From NCBI RefSeq assembly GCF_900107175.1, contig NZ_FNOZ01000001.1, forward strand, positions 310,001-374,000: a stretch of DNA of 64,000 nucleotides, given 5' to 3'. The translations under genes and the position numbers were made by a program. Origin of the DNA: Modestobacter sp. DSM 44400. GTDB lineage: Bacteria; Actinomycetota; Actinomycetes; Mycobacteriales; Geodermatophilaceae. Of the stretch, positions 39,593-47,299 are shown in pieces (position 1 is the first letter of the stretch; every line of letters starts with the position of its first letter). The notes beneath the pieces are model-generated. The model saw only the letters and a program-made list of their open reading frames with translations, ran no database searches and was not told the origin of the DNA.

Positions 39593-39679
39593 TCAGCGAC
39601 CCCACTTCCAGGTGCGGCCCCACTTCCAGGTGCTGCGCGCGGTGGCGGTGCGGGTGTCCAGAGCGATGGTGCGGGTCAT
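39593..39679 (-). CDS. 28-residue micropeptide with duplicated TWKWGR end
   Basis: ATG at 39679 preceded by GAGGAGG with 5-base spacing (positions 39685-39691), one of the best ribosome binding sites in the window. The peptide has a Thr/Arg/Ala-rich half and ends TWKWGRTWKWGR, an exact hexapeptide duplication coded by the direct DNA repeat ccccacttccaggtgc at about 39599-39632, then TGA. No signal peptide or helix-type membrane segment. A perfect hairpin follows. I do not recognise the family. It may be a free bioactive or regulatory peptide, a precursor for modification, or a Trp-sensing leader peptide; the sequence alone cannot decide. Confidence 0.6.
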   Translation of the reverse strand: MTRTIALDTRTATARSTWKWGRTWKWGR

Positions 39680-39810
39680 GACGCCTCCTCAGGCATGGTT
39701 CGACTGCGTGACGTGCGGCAGCCGCCCACGCGGGGGCAGAGCGTCGTCCGGCAACAGACCGCGTTCAGAAGAGTGCAGCCTGTCACCCACACGGTGCAAG
39801 CGCTGACACC

Positions 39811-39846
39811 GGAGCGTGATCTTCCTCGGGGGAGTCATCACGCTCC
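39811..39846. other. 10-bp inverted repeat downstream of the ESX-like gene
   Basis: ggagcgtgat (39811-39820) and atcacgctcc (39837-39846), separated by 16 bp. It lies 73 bp after the stop of the 657-residue gene and upstream of the micropeptide gene, so it could be a terminator for the former or an operator for the latter. The AT-richer stretch beside it (about 39851-39872, with tatgaat on the minus strand) could hold a promoter. Confidence 0.4.
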
Positions 39847-39918
39847 GTGTTCGACATTCATATCGTTGTTACCGACGGGTGACTCCGTGACACCATCAGG
39901 GGCCCGGGCAGCGGCCTG

Positions 39919-41892
39919 TCACCGGCGCCGAGTCCTCCGCCCTCCCTTCGGGCGCTGCCGGTCCGGAATGTCGACGTCGTCCAGCGGGTCGAACGGCGAG
40001 GAGGTCACGGGCAGCTCGGGCACGCCCAGCAGTGCGGCGGCCCGGCCGAACCCCACCCGCCCCGCGGCCCCACCTCCGGGCACCACCTCGTCGGCCAGCC
40101 GGGCCGCGTCGGCGGCAGTACGCACCGGGCGGGTGTCCCGGGGGACCACCACCTCGCTGTCGGCCCGGAACGCGCGGGCCGCCAACCCCTCGAACGCAAC
40201 CAGGAACGGACGGGCCCGACCCTGGACCGCGAGGGAGGGCAGCGTCACCGCGACCGTCCAGTTCAGCTGCCGGTCGACGGCGTTGGCGAACTCACGGGCG
40301 CAGTCGAGGGCGTGCCGCACCCGCATCCCGTACTCCTGCACCGCGACGTAGGCGCCGGCCACCTCCCCGACCTCCGCACCTTCCGGCCCGTTGCGCAGCG
40401 CCGCGGTGAGGGCGCCGGTGACCACGGCGTCCTGGCCCGGCTGGCTCAGCAGAAACCCCAGCCCGCGGAGGGCGGCGTCCGTGGCGCCGTCGAGGGCTCC
40501 ACCGCCGACGGCCGACCGGAGTGCGCCGGCCACCGGGCCGCCGACCTGGGCGGCCACCAGCCCACCGGTCGCGTCGCGGACGGCGGGGAGGAGCGCCCGG
40601 TCGTCCAGCGCGGGGCTGCGGGAGCCCGGGGCCAAGCCCCGCCCCAGGGCCTCGAGCCCAGCCAGGGCGGTACCAGCACCCTCCGGCACGGCCGCCCCCA
40701 GGTCGATGACCCCAGACAGCGCCGCCCCTCCGTCCGGCCAGTCCCGCGCCAGCGCCGCACCCCAGGCCGCCGGGGTGGCCAGCAGATCGGCGGCGGCCGT
40801 GCCGTCGGACGCCCGCAGGAGCACGTGCAACGCGGCGTCCACCGGGTCGGGCGGCGTCCCCGTCGTCCGGTCGACGGCACTGACGCCCTGGACGCGTTCG
40901 CGCTCGAGCATCGCGCGCCCCCAGGTGGCCGCCAGCCGCGGGCCGGCACCCGGGGCGGCCAGCACGACGCCCATGCCGACGGCGACCACGTCCACGCCTC
41001 CGTCAGGAGCGCGGGGATCGAGCAGCCCACCGGCCGGCCCGTCGCCGTGCAGCGTGCGCGCGAGCAGAGCGGCCAGCTCCTTCCCTTCGCCGGTGTCGGC
41101 CGTCGAGCCGAGCACCGCCAGCAGGTAGGTGGTCCCCTCCGGGCCCAGCCCCCGGGCCAGGGCCTCGGCGAAGGCGGGCATGTCCGCGTAGGCGGTGTAG
41201 CGGCCGGCGGTCGCGTCGATCCCGGCGAAGTTGCGGGGTGCGGTGAGTGCCGTCGCGGCGTCCAGCCCCAGCCCGGTCATGGCCTGCATTCCCCAGCCGG
41301 GTAGCACCGTGGCCAGCCGCACGGTCACCCGCGGCGCCTCCCCCGGTCGCCCCACGCCACCCAGCGGACCGGTGGCCGCGGCCAGCACCGCAGCCGAGCG
41401 CTGCGCGTCGTCGGCCAGCTCCGCCAGCAGAGCACGGTGTTCGGCGGCCCGGGCCGCCTCCGCGGCGACCATGTCGGCGAGGAGCGCCGCGGCCTCCGGC
41501 GGCGGGCCGGCGTCGAGCGGGCCCGGCTCTCCGACCAGTGCGGCCAGCCGCGGCGCCGCCACGGCGTACTGCTCTTGCTGGCGGGCCCGCAGCACGGCCA
41601 GCCGTCGCTCGACCAGCAGCCAGGCCTCCGCGTGCGCCTGCAACCGGGCCACCGCGTTGGTCACCGCACGGTGCACGTCGCCGGCCACCGCCGTCGCCGC
41701 AGCCATTTCCGACCCCGCTCGCGCGGCGTCGGCTCCTCGCCAGCCACGCAACACCGCGACCGGTTCCAGCTGGTGGCACAGCACCCCCGCGGAGAAACCG
41801 GCCGATGTCAGCTCCCCGACCGCGGACAGCAGACCGGCTGCGGAGCCCGGCGGGTCCGGCAGCGGGACGGGCGGCGGCAGGACGGCGCTCAC
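39919..41892 (-). CDS. 657-residue protein, probable ESX (type VII) partner/substrate, function unknown
   Basis: Long Ala/Gly/Leu-rich, mostly helical protein without signal peptide or membrane segments. The N-terminal 200 residues are coiled-coil-like (AHAEAWLLVERRLAVLRARQQ), resembling WXG100/LXG-type heads. The middle contains NFAGIDATAGRYTAYADMPAFAEALARGLGPEGTTYLLAVLGSTADTGEGKELAALLARTLHGD, reminiscent of large actinobacterial ESX-associated proteins (DUF6571-like). C-terminus is basic (RPKGGRRTRRR). GTG at 41892, 7 bp after the EspC-like gene, so the two are co-transcribed. No conserved enzyme or toxin motif seen. Confidence 0.6.
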   Translation of the reverse strand: MSAVLPPPVPLPDPPGSAAGLLSAVGELTSAGFSAGVLCHQLEPVAVLRGWRGADAARAGSEMAAATAVAGDVHRAVTNAVARLQAHAEAWLLVERRLAVLRARQQEQYAVAAPRLAALVGEPGPLDAGPPPEAAALLADMVAAEAARAAEHRALLAELADDAQRSAAVLAAATGPLGGVGRPGEAPRVTVRLATVLPGWGMQAMTGLGLDAATALTAPRNFAGIDATAGRYTAYADMPAFAEALARGLGPEGTTYLLAVLGSTADTGEGKELAALLARTLHGDGPAGGLLDPRAPDGGVDVVAVGMGVVLAAPGAGPRLAATWGRAMLERERVQGVSAVDRTTGTPPDPVDAALHVLLRASDGTAAADLLATPAAWGAALARDWPDGGAALSGVIDLGAAVPEGAGTALAGLEALGRGLAPGSRSPALDDRALLPAVRDATGGLVAAQVGGPVAGALRSAVGGGALDGATDAALRGLGFLLSQPGQDAVVTGALTAALRNGPEGAEVGEVAGAYVAVQEYGMRVRHALDCAREFANAVDRQLNWTVAVTLPSLAVQGRARPFLVAFEGLAARAFRADSEVVVPRDTRPVRTAADAARLADEVVPGGGAAGRVGFGRAAALLGVPELPVTSSPFDPLDDVDIPDRQRPKGGRRTRRR

Positions 41893-41899
41893 CGGCGAT

Positions 41900-42181
41900 T
41901 CACTCGGGCACCCCGGCGTCGCGGCCGGACAGCAACGAGCCGTCCAGCCCCAGCCAGGAGTCGGCCGCACCGGCCACGGCCGTCCCGAGCCACCGCAGCT
42001 CCCCGGCCAGGCAGCCCGCCGCCGTCCGCAGCGTCTCGCCGAAGGCCTGCAGCGCCTCGCCCACCGCTCCGGCCACCGGGTCGCCAGGCACCGCCGCCGC
42101 CATCCGGTCGCCGGAGTCGGCCGCGGCCTGCAGGACACCGGCGAGGGAGTACAGCTCGGCGGGCACCACCTCGATCGGCAT
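41900..42181 (-). CDS. EspC-like/WXG100-type small protein
   Basis: 93 residues, all helix-prone: MPIEVVPAELYSLAGVLQAAADSGDRMAAAV, two helices joined by GDPVAGAVGEALQAF, then a conserved-looking Trp (RWLGTAV) and an acidic end. Size and pattern match the EspC/T7SS_ESX or WXG100 families, whose members form helical hairpins and are exported by type VII secretion, usually as heterodimers with the neighbouring product. No ESX core genes are in this window. Confidence 0.6.
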   Translation of the reverse strand: MPIEVVPAELYSLAGVLQAAADSGDRMAAAVPGDPVAGAVGEALQAFGETLRTAAGCLAGELRWLGTAVAGAADSWLGLDGSLLSGRDAGVPE

Positions 42182-42345
42182 GCCGGGGAGTCTGCGTGCT
42201 CCGGAGGACACCGCGGCGGCGTCGTCCACAGGCACACCGATGCAGGGCGGCCTCCGCACCCCCGCGGTCCACACCGTCCACAGGCGTCGTCCACAACCGG
42301 TGGACGACGGGAGCCGATCCGCGCCGGCGGACTTATCCTGCGCGG

Positions 42346-42786
42346 GTGTCCGACCTCGAGCCCCGGCCGGCCGGCCGCGAACGCGGCTCGACGCTGCCGT
42401 TCGTACTGGTCTGCTGGCTGGTCGCGGCACTGATGGTCTTCGGCGCGATCGCGGCCTCCGACGCCTTCCTGGAGCAGCAACGGGTGCAGGCGGTCTGCGA
42501 CGGGGCCGCGCTGGCCGCTGCCGACCAGGCCGACGAGGCCGCCGTCTACACCCAGGGAGTGGGCGCTCAGCTCCCGCTGACCCGCGCCACTGCCGAGGCG
42601 GCGGTGGCCGACCAGCTTGCCGACGCCGATGCCCGGCTGGATCGCTGGTCGGCGACCACCGACGGCGTGGAGGTGACAGTCTCGTGCACCCGGTCGGTGG
42701 AGATCGCCTTCTCCTGGCTGTTCCTGGCCGGCCAGCCGCTCGAACGCACCGCGGTGGCCAGCGCCCGCGCGCCCACGGCACCCTGA
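42346..42786 (+). CDS. TadG-like/pilus-assembly-type membrane protein
   Basis: 146 residues from a GTG at 42346. One N-terminal membrane segment (STLPFVLVCWLVAALMVFGAIAASDAFLEQQRVQAVCDGAALAAADQADE) is characteristic of TadE/TadG-like proteins (the RxxxQxxxDxAALAAA stretch). The remaining domain would face the outside and contains SVEIAFSWLFLAGQPLERTAVASARA. Single gene, without other tad/flp genes nearby, so its partner system is unknown. Divergent from the ESX-like pair; ribosome binding site is weak. Confidence 0.75.
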   Translation: MSDLEPRPAGRERGSTLPFVLVCWLVAALMVFGAIAASDAFLEQQRVQAVCDGAALAAADQADEAAVYTQGVGAQLPLTRATAEAAVADQLADADARLDRWSATTDGVEVTVSCTRSVEIAFSWLFLAGQPLERTAVASARAPTAP

Positions 42787-42799
42787 GCCCGGACGGCAG

Positions 42800-42830
42800 A
42801 CGGCCCCCGACCATGCAGGTCGGGGGCCGT
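42800..42830 (+). terminator. Terminator of the TadG-like gene
   Basis: Perfect 13-bp stem acggcccccgacc / ggtcgggggccgt with a 5-base loop, 14 bp past the stop codon and just before the 3' end of tRNA-Tyr (convergent), so it may serve both. Confidence 0.8.
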
Positions 42831-42842
42831 CCGTACCGGGTG

Positions 42843-42924
42843 TGGCGGGTGAAGGATTCGAACCTTCGTAGGCTAAGCCGACGGATTTACAGTCCGCTCC
42901 CATTGGCCACTCGGGCAACCCGCC
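42843..42924 (-). tRNA. tRNA-Tyr (anticodon GTA)
   Basis: 82-nt class II tRNA with acceptor ggcgggt/acccgcc, anticodon loop ctGTAaa, a long variable arm (gtcggcttagcctac region) and T-arm gaagg-ttcgaat-ccttc. Discriminator A; CCA not encoded. Confidence 0.96.
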
Positions 42925-43020
42925 GCGTTTGGTACCGGGAGAGCGTACAAGACGACGGACTCCCACTCGGGGGGGTCCTCGGGCGATGCGGGTCCACCCG
43001 CGCGAAAGGAAGGAACGGAC

Positions 43021-43512
43021 ATGGCCGACGCGTCCTTCGACGTCGTGAGCAAGGTCGACCGCCAGGAGGTCGACAACGCCCTGAACCAGGCGGCCAAGGA
43101 GCTCTCGCAGCGCTTCGACTTCCGGGGCACCAACGCCAGCATCGCCTGGGCCGGCGAGGAGGGCGTGATGCTGCAGGCCGACACCGAGGAGCGGGTCGCC
43201 GCGGCGCTCGACGTCTTCAGGGAGAAGCTGGTCAAGCGCGGCATCTCGATGAAGGCGCTGGACGCCGACGAGCCGCAGGCCTCGGGCAAGACCTACAAGT
43301 TGTCGGCGCGGATCCAGCAGGGCATCGCCTCGGACAAGGCCAAGGAGATCGCCAAGGCCATCCGCGACGAGGGACCCAAAGGAGTGCAGGCCCAGATCCA
43401 GGGCGACCAGCTGCGAGTCAGCGGCAAGAAGCGGGACGACCTGCAGGCCGTGCAGCAGCTCCTCAAGAGCCGGGACTTCGAGATCGCCCTGCAGTTCGAC
43501 AACTACCGCTGA
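43021..43512 (+). CDS. yajQ: YajQ-family nucleotide/c-di-GMP-binding protein
   Basis: 163 residues; [37 protein letters not shown] and the C-terminal [30 protein letters not shown] are canonical. YajQ proteins fold as two ferredoxin-like domains; some (Xanthomonas) bind c-di-GMP and modulate transcription. AAGGAAGGA precedes the ATG. Its last 21 bases are duplicated at 48386-48406 and mark the left edge of the putative island. Confidence 0.95.
   Translation: MADASFDVVSKVDRQEVDNALNQAAKELSQRFDFRGTNASIAWAGEEGVMLQADTEERVAAALDVFREKLVKRGISMKALDADEPQASGKTYKLSARIQQGIASDKAKEIAKAIRDEGPKGVQAQIQGDQLRVSGKKRDDLQAVQQLLKSRDFEIALQFDNYR
43492..43512 (+). repeat. Left direct repeat (att-like), 3' end of yajQ
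   Basis: 21 bp covering the last six yajQ codons and the stop. The same sequence with one A-to-G change recurs at 48386-48406. Repeats at gene 3' ends that flank foreign-looking DNA are the classic footprint of site-specific integration. Confidence 0.7.
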
Positions 43513-43541
43513 TTGAGCGTATCTCCGCAATCAGCGGCGTG

Positions 43542-43775
43542 TCAGAGCTCGTTGGTCCGCACTGGGTCCGCACCAGCGCCCAGCGCGGCGGCCATGAGGT
43601 CGCCCGCTGCGGCGGGCGTGCGGGTCCTCGGCGGCTGCGGGGCCTCGTACTCAGCCAGCACCTTCAGCTTGTACTCAGCGGCGAAGGAACGCCGTCGGGG
43701 ACGCTCGGCTCGAGGACTCACCGCACCATAGTCGGCGGCCACCACCGCGTGCAGCTTTGCGTCCGTCATCGTCAT
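43542..43775 (-). pseudogene. Transposase orfA remnant (IS3-type, truncated)
   Basis: 77-codon frame. Residues 28-44 (RRRSFAAEYKLKVLAEYEA) match the N-terminal helix-turn-helix start of IS3-type transposase OrfA proteins, but the expected remainder is replaced by a Pro/Ala-rich end before a stop, so it is a truncated remnant. ATG at 43775. It lies 30 bp from the yajQ repeat, at the left border of the island. Confidence 0.65.
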
Positions 43776-43909
43776 TCGTGGTCAACCTGTCTCACCCTGT
43801 GCAGTGCAGAGGGAAGAAGAACTACCCGAGGTGTCTCACGCCAGCTGACGTACAGGTCGAGCCCCCCGCTCAACGGATCAACCACCCGTAGATTCAGGAC
43901 GTTATCCAT
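43772..43909 (-). CDS. Short ORF (45 aa) overlapping the transposase remnant
   Basis: ATG at 43909, ending in a TGA that overlaps the ATG of the transposase remnant (ATGA). The product includes VVDPLSGGLDLYVSWRETPRVV. I do not recognise it. The coupling suggests it belonged to the same mobile element, but it may be a chance frame. Confidence 0.3.
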   Translation of the reverse strand: MDNVLNLRVVDPLSGGLDLYVSWRETPRVVLLPSALHRVRQVDHE

Positions 43910-43945
43910 GTCGCTTGGTGCTCGAGCCGGAGCGTGAGCGCGGAG

Positions 43946-44725
43946 TCAGCCCGAAGCGGCGCTGATGCCGACCTGTCCGAGCACGAGAGCAGCTACGGCG
44001 AAGACGAGCCAGGCGAACCAGCGCTTGAGTCGGCCGGTGTCCAGCCGTGCGCCGAGGCGCCCGGCGACGAGAGCGGCGACGACTGCGGCTGCCGTGAAGC
44101 CGACAGTGATGGGGACGTCGATGGGGGCGTCGCTGGCGTGGGCGGCGAATCCTGCTGCGGAGTTGACGGCCACGATCACAAGCGAGGTGCCGATGGCCGT
44201 GGTCATCGGGAGGCCGAGCGCGATCACCAGCACGGGGATGATCAAGAACCCGCCGCCGACGCCGAGCAGCCCGGTGAGGAACCCGACGACGAGTCCACCG
44301 GCCATGGTGCGGGGCAGGCAGCGGCGCCAGTTGACGGTGCCGTGGTCAGTGGCGCAGGCGGCGCCGGTGCTGGGCTTGTCCTGAAGCATCCGGACGCCGG
44401 CCGCGATCATCAGCAACGCGAAGACCGCAAGCACGACATCGTCGGGCAGCAGTCGGTTGACCCCGGCCCCGGCGAAGGCCGTCGCCACCCCGGCTGCGCC
44501 GAAGAGCAGTGCAATCCGCCAGGCGATCTGGCGGGCGCGCAGTCTGGGCAGCAGGGCGACGACGGCGGTGATGCCGACGACCAGCAGCGATGTGGCCACG
44601 GCCTGGGGCAGCGGCTGCCCGACGACGTAGACCAGGGCGGGCACGGCCAGGATCGACCCGCCCCCGCCGAGGAGTCCGACGAGGACGCCGATGACCAGGC
44701 CGAGGCAGATCGCTGCGGCGATCAC
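43946..44725 (-). CDS. TauE/SafE-family permease (sulfite/sulfoacetate exporter type)
   Basis: 259 residues with seven or eight membrane segments in two repeats, each starting with the family glycine motif: [26 protein letters not shown] and [26 protein letters not shown]. The family exports sulfite, sulfonates or related anions. The GTG start (44725) overlaps the stop of the upstream broken rhodanese gene (GTGA), and it lies in a sulfur cassette, so export of sulfite or thiosulfate produced by persulfide oxidation is a reasonable guess. Confidence 0.88.
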   Translation of the reverse strand: MIAAAICLGLVIGVLVGLLGGGGSILAVPALVYVVGQPLPQAVATSLLVVGITAVVALLPRLRARQIAWRIALLFGAAGVATAFAGAGVNRLLPDDVVLAVFALLMIAAGVRMLQDKPSTGAACATDHGTVNWRRCLPRTMAGGLVVGFLTGLLGVGGGFLIIPVLVIALGLPMTTAIGTSLVIVAVNSAAGFAAHASDAPIDVPITVGFTAAAVVAALVAGRLGARLDTGRLKRWFAWLVFAVAALVLGQVGISAASG

Positions 44726-45254
44726 GAGCTAGTGGTGTCGCGGGTCGGCCTGGTGGTGGCCGTACGCAGCACGTCCAGGACGTCGTCGAGGCGGACCGAC
44801 TGATTGCCCCGGTTGTAGGGCAGGGCCAAGAGGGCCGCGCCCATGGCGCAGGTGCCGGTCACCGCAGCCACGGTGAGACCTGCGCCGATGCCGCCGGCCG
44901 GGAAGCGGGCCTTGGGGAAGCGGATGGAGGCCAGGACGCTTCCGGCGACGAGGCCGCCGGCGACCAGGCGGACCTGGCGCTCGAGTGCCCAGCGCCGGCG
45001 GCCGCGGCGTACTGGGTGCCCACCGCGGTGCGGGCGCGGTTGCCGGCCTGGCAGACCAGCACGACCGGGTCGTCGAGAGCGGCAGCCAGGGTCTCGGCGT
45101 GCTCGTGGACCAGCGGCAGGGGGACGTTGACCGAGCCAGGCACGTGCGCGGTCTCGTACTCAGCGGGAGCGCGGACGTCGACGAGGGTCGGGGCGACCGG
45201 ATCGTCGACCTGGGCGGCCACGGCGTCGGGGGCCATGAGGACAGGGCTGGTCAT
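44722..45254 (-). pseudogene. Rhodanese-DUF2892 protein gene, broken by deletion/frameshift
   Basis: The first part (ATG at 45254) is a rhodanese domain with the catalytic loop VCQAGNRARTAV. After about residue 90 the frame loses similarity (ends at 44859), while a different frame then encodes the expected YgaP-type tail: RQVRLVAGGLVAGSVLASIRF ... TGTCAMGAALLALPYNRGNQ to a stop at 44722. The usual GGxxAW end of the rhodanese domain is missing between them, so an internal deletion near 44990 shifted the frame. Total length (533) is not a multiple of three. Could be a sequencing error only if a longer stretch is also missing. Confidence 0.7.
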
Positions 45255-45512
45255 CGGGTGGTGTCTCTCTCTGTTCGAGGAAGGGGCCGGTCGCCACCGG
45301 GTGGGGGGACCGGTGGCGGCCGGAGTTCAGAAGCGGCGCAGCAGCCGGCGCAGCCGGCCCCCACCGGTGGATGTATCGGCGAAGGCATGGCCGGGGCAGC
45401 GCTGGGCGGACGGGACGCCGGCGGGAACCCGGTCGACGTGCCGACCACAGCCGGCCCAGGTGGTCAGGCAGGTTCGAGAGGCAACTGCTCGACACATCGG
45501 AGCCTCGACTCC

Positions 45513-46889
45513 TCAGATCGAGACCGAGGCGATGTGCAGCCCGGCCGCAGCCGAGCCGGTGTCGGGGTCGCCGTAGCCGCCGTCGACCAGCACGGGTCGA
45601 CGGCCGGTGCGGGCGAGGATGGACGCGGCGATCGAGGCGCGGTAGCCCGAGCCGCAGTAGACCCAGACCTCGCCGGCCGGGACATCGTCGACCCGGCCGG
45701 AGAGCTCGTGGATGGGGATGTGGATGGAACCCCGCACCCCGCCGGCGGCGCGCTCGTCGTCGCGGCGGGCGTCCAGGACGACGGTGTCGTCGTGATTGTC
45801 GAGCTGAGCAGCCAGGCCAGCGAAGTCCGTCACCGGGTAGCAACCCAGCTCCCGGCCCGCAGCCAGCTCGTCCGGGTTGCCTACGGCGGCACCGGCGAGG
45901 CGGTCGATGCCGATGCGGACCAGCTCCCGGCGGGCGTCGGCGACCTGCTGCTCGGACTCCCCGATGAGCGTCAGTGGGGCGCCCCAGTCGTAGAGCCAGC
46001 CCAGATAGGTGACGAAGTTGTTGCTCAGCTCGAAGTTCAACGCCCCGGGCAGATGGCCGGCGGCGAAGGCGGTGCGAGCCCGCAGGTCGACCACCCACTC
46101 ACCTGCCGCCAGCCGGGTGGCCAGCTCTTCAGGGTCGACCGCTCGCGGGGTGGACAGGTCCACCGGATCGGGGCCAGCGGCGTTGGTCGGCCCCATGTGG
46201 GCGTAGTAGGCCGGGTAGGCGCCGAGGCCGGCGATGAGCTGGTCGACGAAGGCCTGTTCATCCTGGGTGAGCGCGGGGTTGACCTTGCGCTGCTCGCCGA
46301 CTGTGGAGGAGTTCCCGCTGGTCGGCGTTGCGGCGCAGAAGCTGCCGAAGCCGTGGCTGGGGAACACCGCGGTGCCCGCCGGCAGCTCGTCGACCAGGCG
46401 CCGCACCGAGTGGAACTGGGCGTGGGTGAGCGTGTCGGTGTGCTCGGCGCCGAGCAGGTCGGTGCGCCCGGTCGCGCCGTAGAGCATCGAGCCGCCGGTG
46501 AAGACCGCTTGCACACTGCCCTCGGCGTCGGCGAGCACGTAGGCGACGTGATGATGGGTGTGCCCCGGCGTGTGCAGCACCTGCAGGCGCATCGGGCCGG
46601 CGACCAGCACGTCGCCGTCGGAGGCCGGAACCCGCTCGTAGGACACGCTGTCCCCGGCGGGGACGACATAGGCCGCACCGGTCACCCGGGCCAGCTCGAG
46701 CCCGCCGGTGACGTAGTCGTTGTGCACGTGGGTCTCGAGCACGTGGCTGATGGTGACGCCCCGGTCAGCAGCCAGCGCCTGGACCCGGTCGATGTCGCGT
46801 TGGGGATCGATGACCACGCCCACCCCGGCATCGCTGACCAGGTAACTGCGGTCCCCGAGGCTGGTCGTCTCGATGATGTCAATCTGCAC
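45513..46889 (-). CDS. Persulfide dioxygenase-type MBL-fold protein fused to two rhodanese domains
   Basis: 458 residues. Residues 1-245: metallo-beta-lactamase fold of the ETHE1/CstB type with THVHNDYVTGG (His54, His56, Asp58; a Tyr in place of the second Asp-His His), TPGHTHHHVAYVL and HGFGSFC. Residues 260-350: rhodanese domain without active-site Cys. Residues 365-458: second rhodanese domain with active-site Cys in VWVYCGSGYRAS. Expected role: oxidation of glutathione/low-molecular-weight persulfide to sulfite, with sulfur transfer by the rhodanese domain. Starts at an ATG at 46889; 71 bp after the single rhodanese gene. Confidence 0.88.
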   Translation of the reverse strand: MQIDIIETTSLGDRSYLVSDAGVGVVIDPQRDIDRVQALAADRGVTISHVLETHVHNDYVTGGLELARVTGAAYVVPAGDSVSYERVPASDGDVLVAGPMRLQVLHTPGHTHHHVAYVLADAEGSVQAVFTGGSMLYGATGRTDLLGAEHTDTLTHAQFHSVRRLVDELPAGTAVFPSHGFGSFCAATPTSGNSSTVGEQRKVNPALTQDEQAFVDQLIAGLGAYPAYYAHMGPTNAAGPDPVDLSTPRAVDPEELATRLAAGEWVVDLRARTAFAAGHLPGALNFELSNNFVTYLGWLYDWGAPLTLIGESEQQVADARRELVRIGIDRLAGAAVGNPDELAAGRELGCYPVTDFAGLAAQLDNHDDTVVLDARRDDERAAGGVRGSIHIPIHELSGRVDDVPAGEVWVYCGSGYRASIAASILARTGRRPVLVDGGYGDPDTGSAAAGLHIASVSI

Positions 46890-46960
46890 GGTTCAGTCCC
46901 AGGTACGGTACGGGGTAGGGGTACAAAGCAGCCGAACGAAAGCGTCGGCGTTGCGGTCGC

Positions 46961-47263
46961 TCAGGCGACCGGCTTGCCGTACTCGGTCCAGGCGTTCATG
47001 CCGCCGTCGAGGTTGGACACCTCGTAGCCGGCAGCCGACAGAGCCTCGGCGGCCTTCTGGCTACGCCGCCCGCTCTGGCACACGGTGATGATCGGGGTGT
47101 CCGTGTCCAGCTCGCCCTGACGGGCGGCCAGCTCGCCGAGAGGAATGTTGGTGCTGCCGGCAATCGCGCCGGTTGCGACCTCATCAGGCTCACGCACGTC
47201 GAGCACGCGGGCAGAAGTCTCTGCGGCGACCTGGGTCGGCGTCAGCTGTGGGATCGTTGCCAT
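46961..47263 (-). CDS. Single-domain rhodanese (sulfurtransferase)
   Basis: 100 residues forming one rhodanese domain: LDVREPDEVATGAIAGSTNIPLGEL, active-site loop VCQSGRRSQKAAEAL and closing NLDGGMNAWTEYGKPV. Soluble, cytoplasmic. Transfers sulfane sulfur; in cst-type operons (CstA-like role) it feeds persulfide to the dioxygenase. 36 bp after the CstR-like gene. Confidence 0.9.
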   Translation of the reverse strand: MATIPQLTPTQVAAETSARVLDVREPDEVATGAIAGSTNIPLGELAARQGELDTDTPIITVCQSGRRSQKAAEALSAAGYEVSNLDGGMNAWTEYGKPVA

Positions 47264-47299
47264 GAGTTTTCCTTCGAGTCGTCGTAGGTGTCGTGAACA

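Noticed and set aside
39612-39806. Plus-strand 64-codon frame antisense to the micropeptide gene
   Set aside because: No ribosome binding site; the minus-strand frame has an excellent one plus a terminator-like hairpin.
46890-46960. Second CstR-like operator (tacccctacccc) before the dioxygenase gene
   Set aside because: The half-sites are direct rather than inverted; not a credible palindrome.
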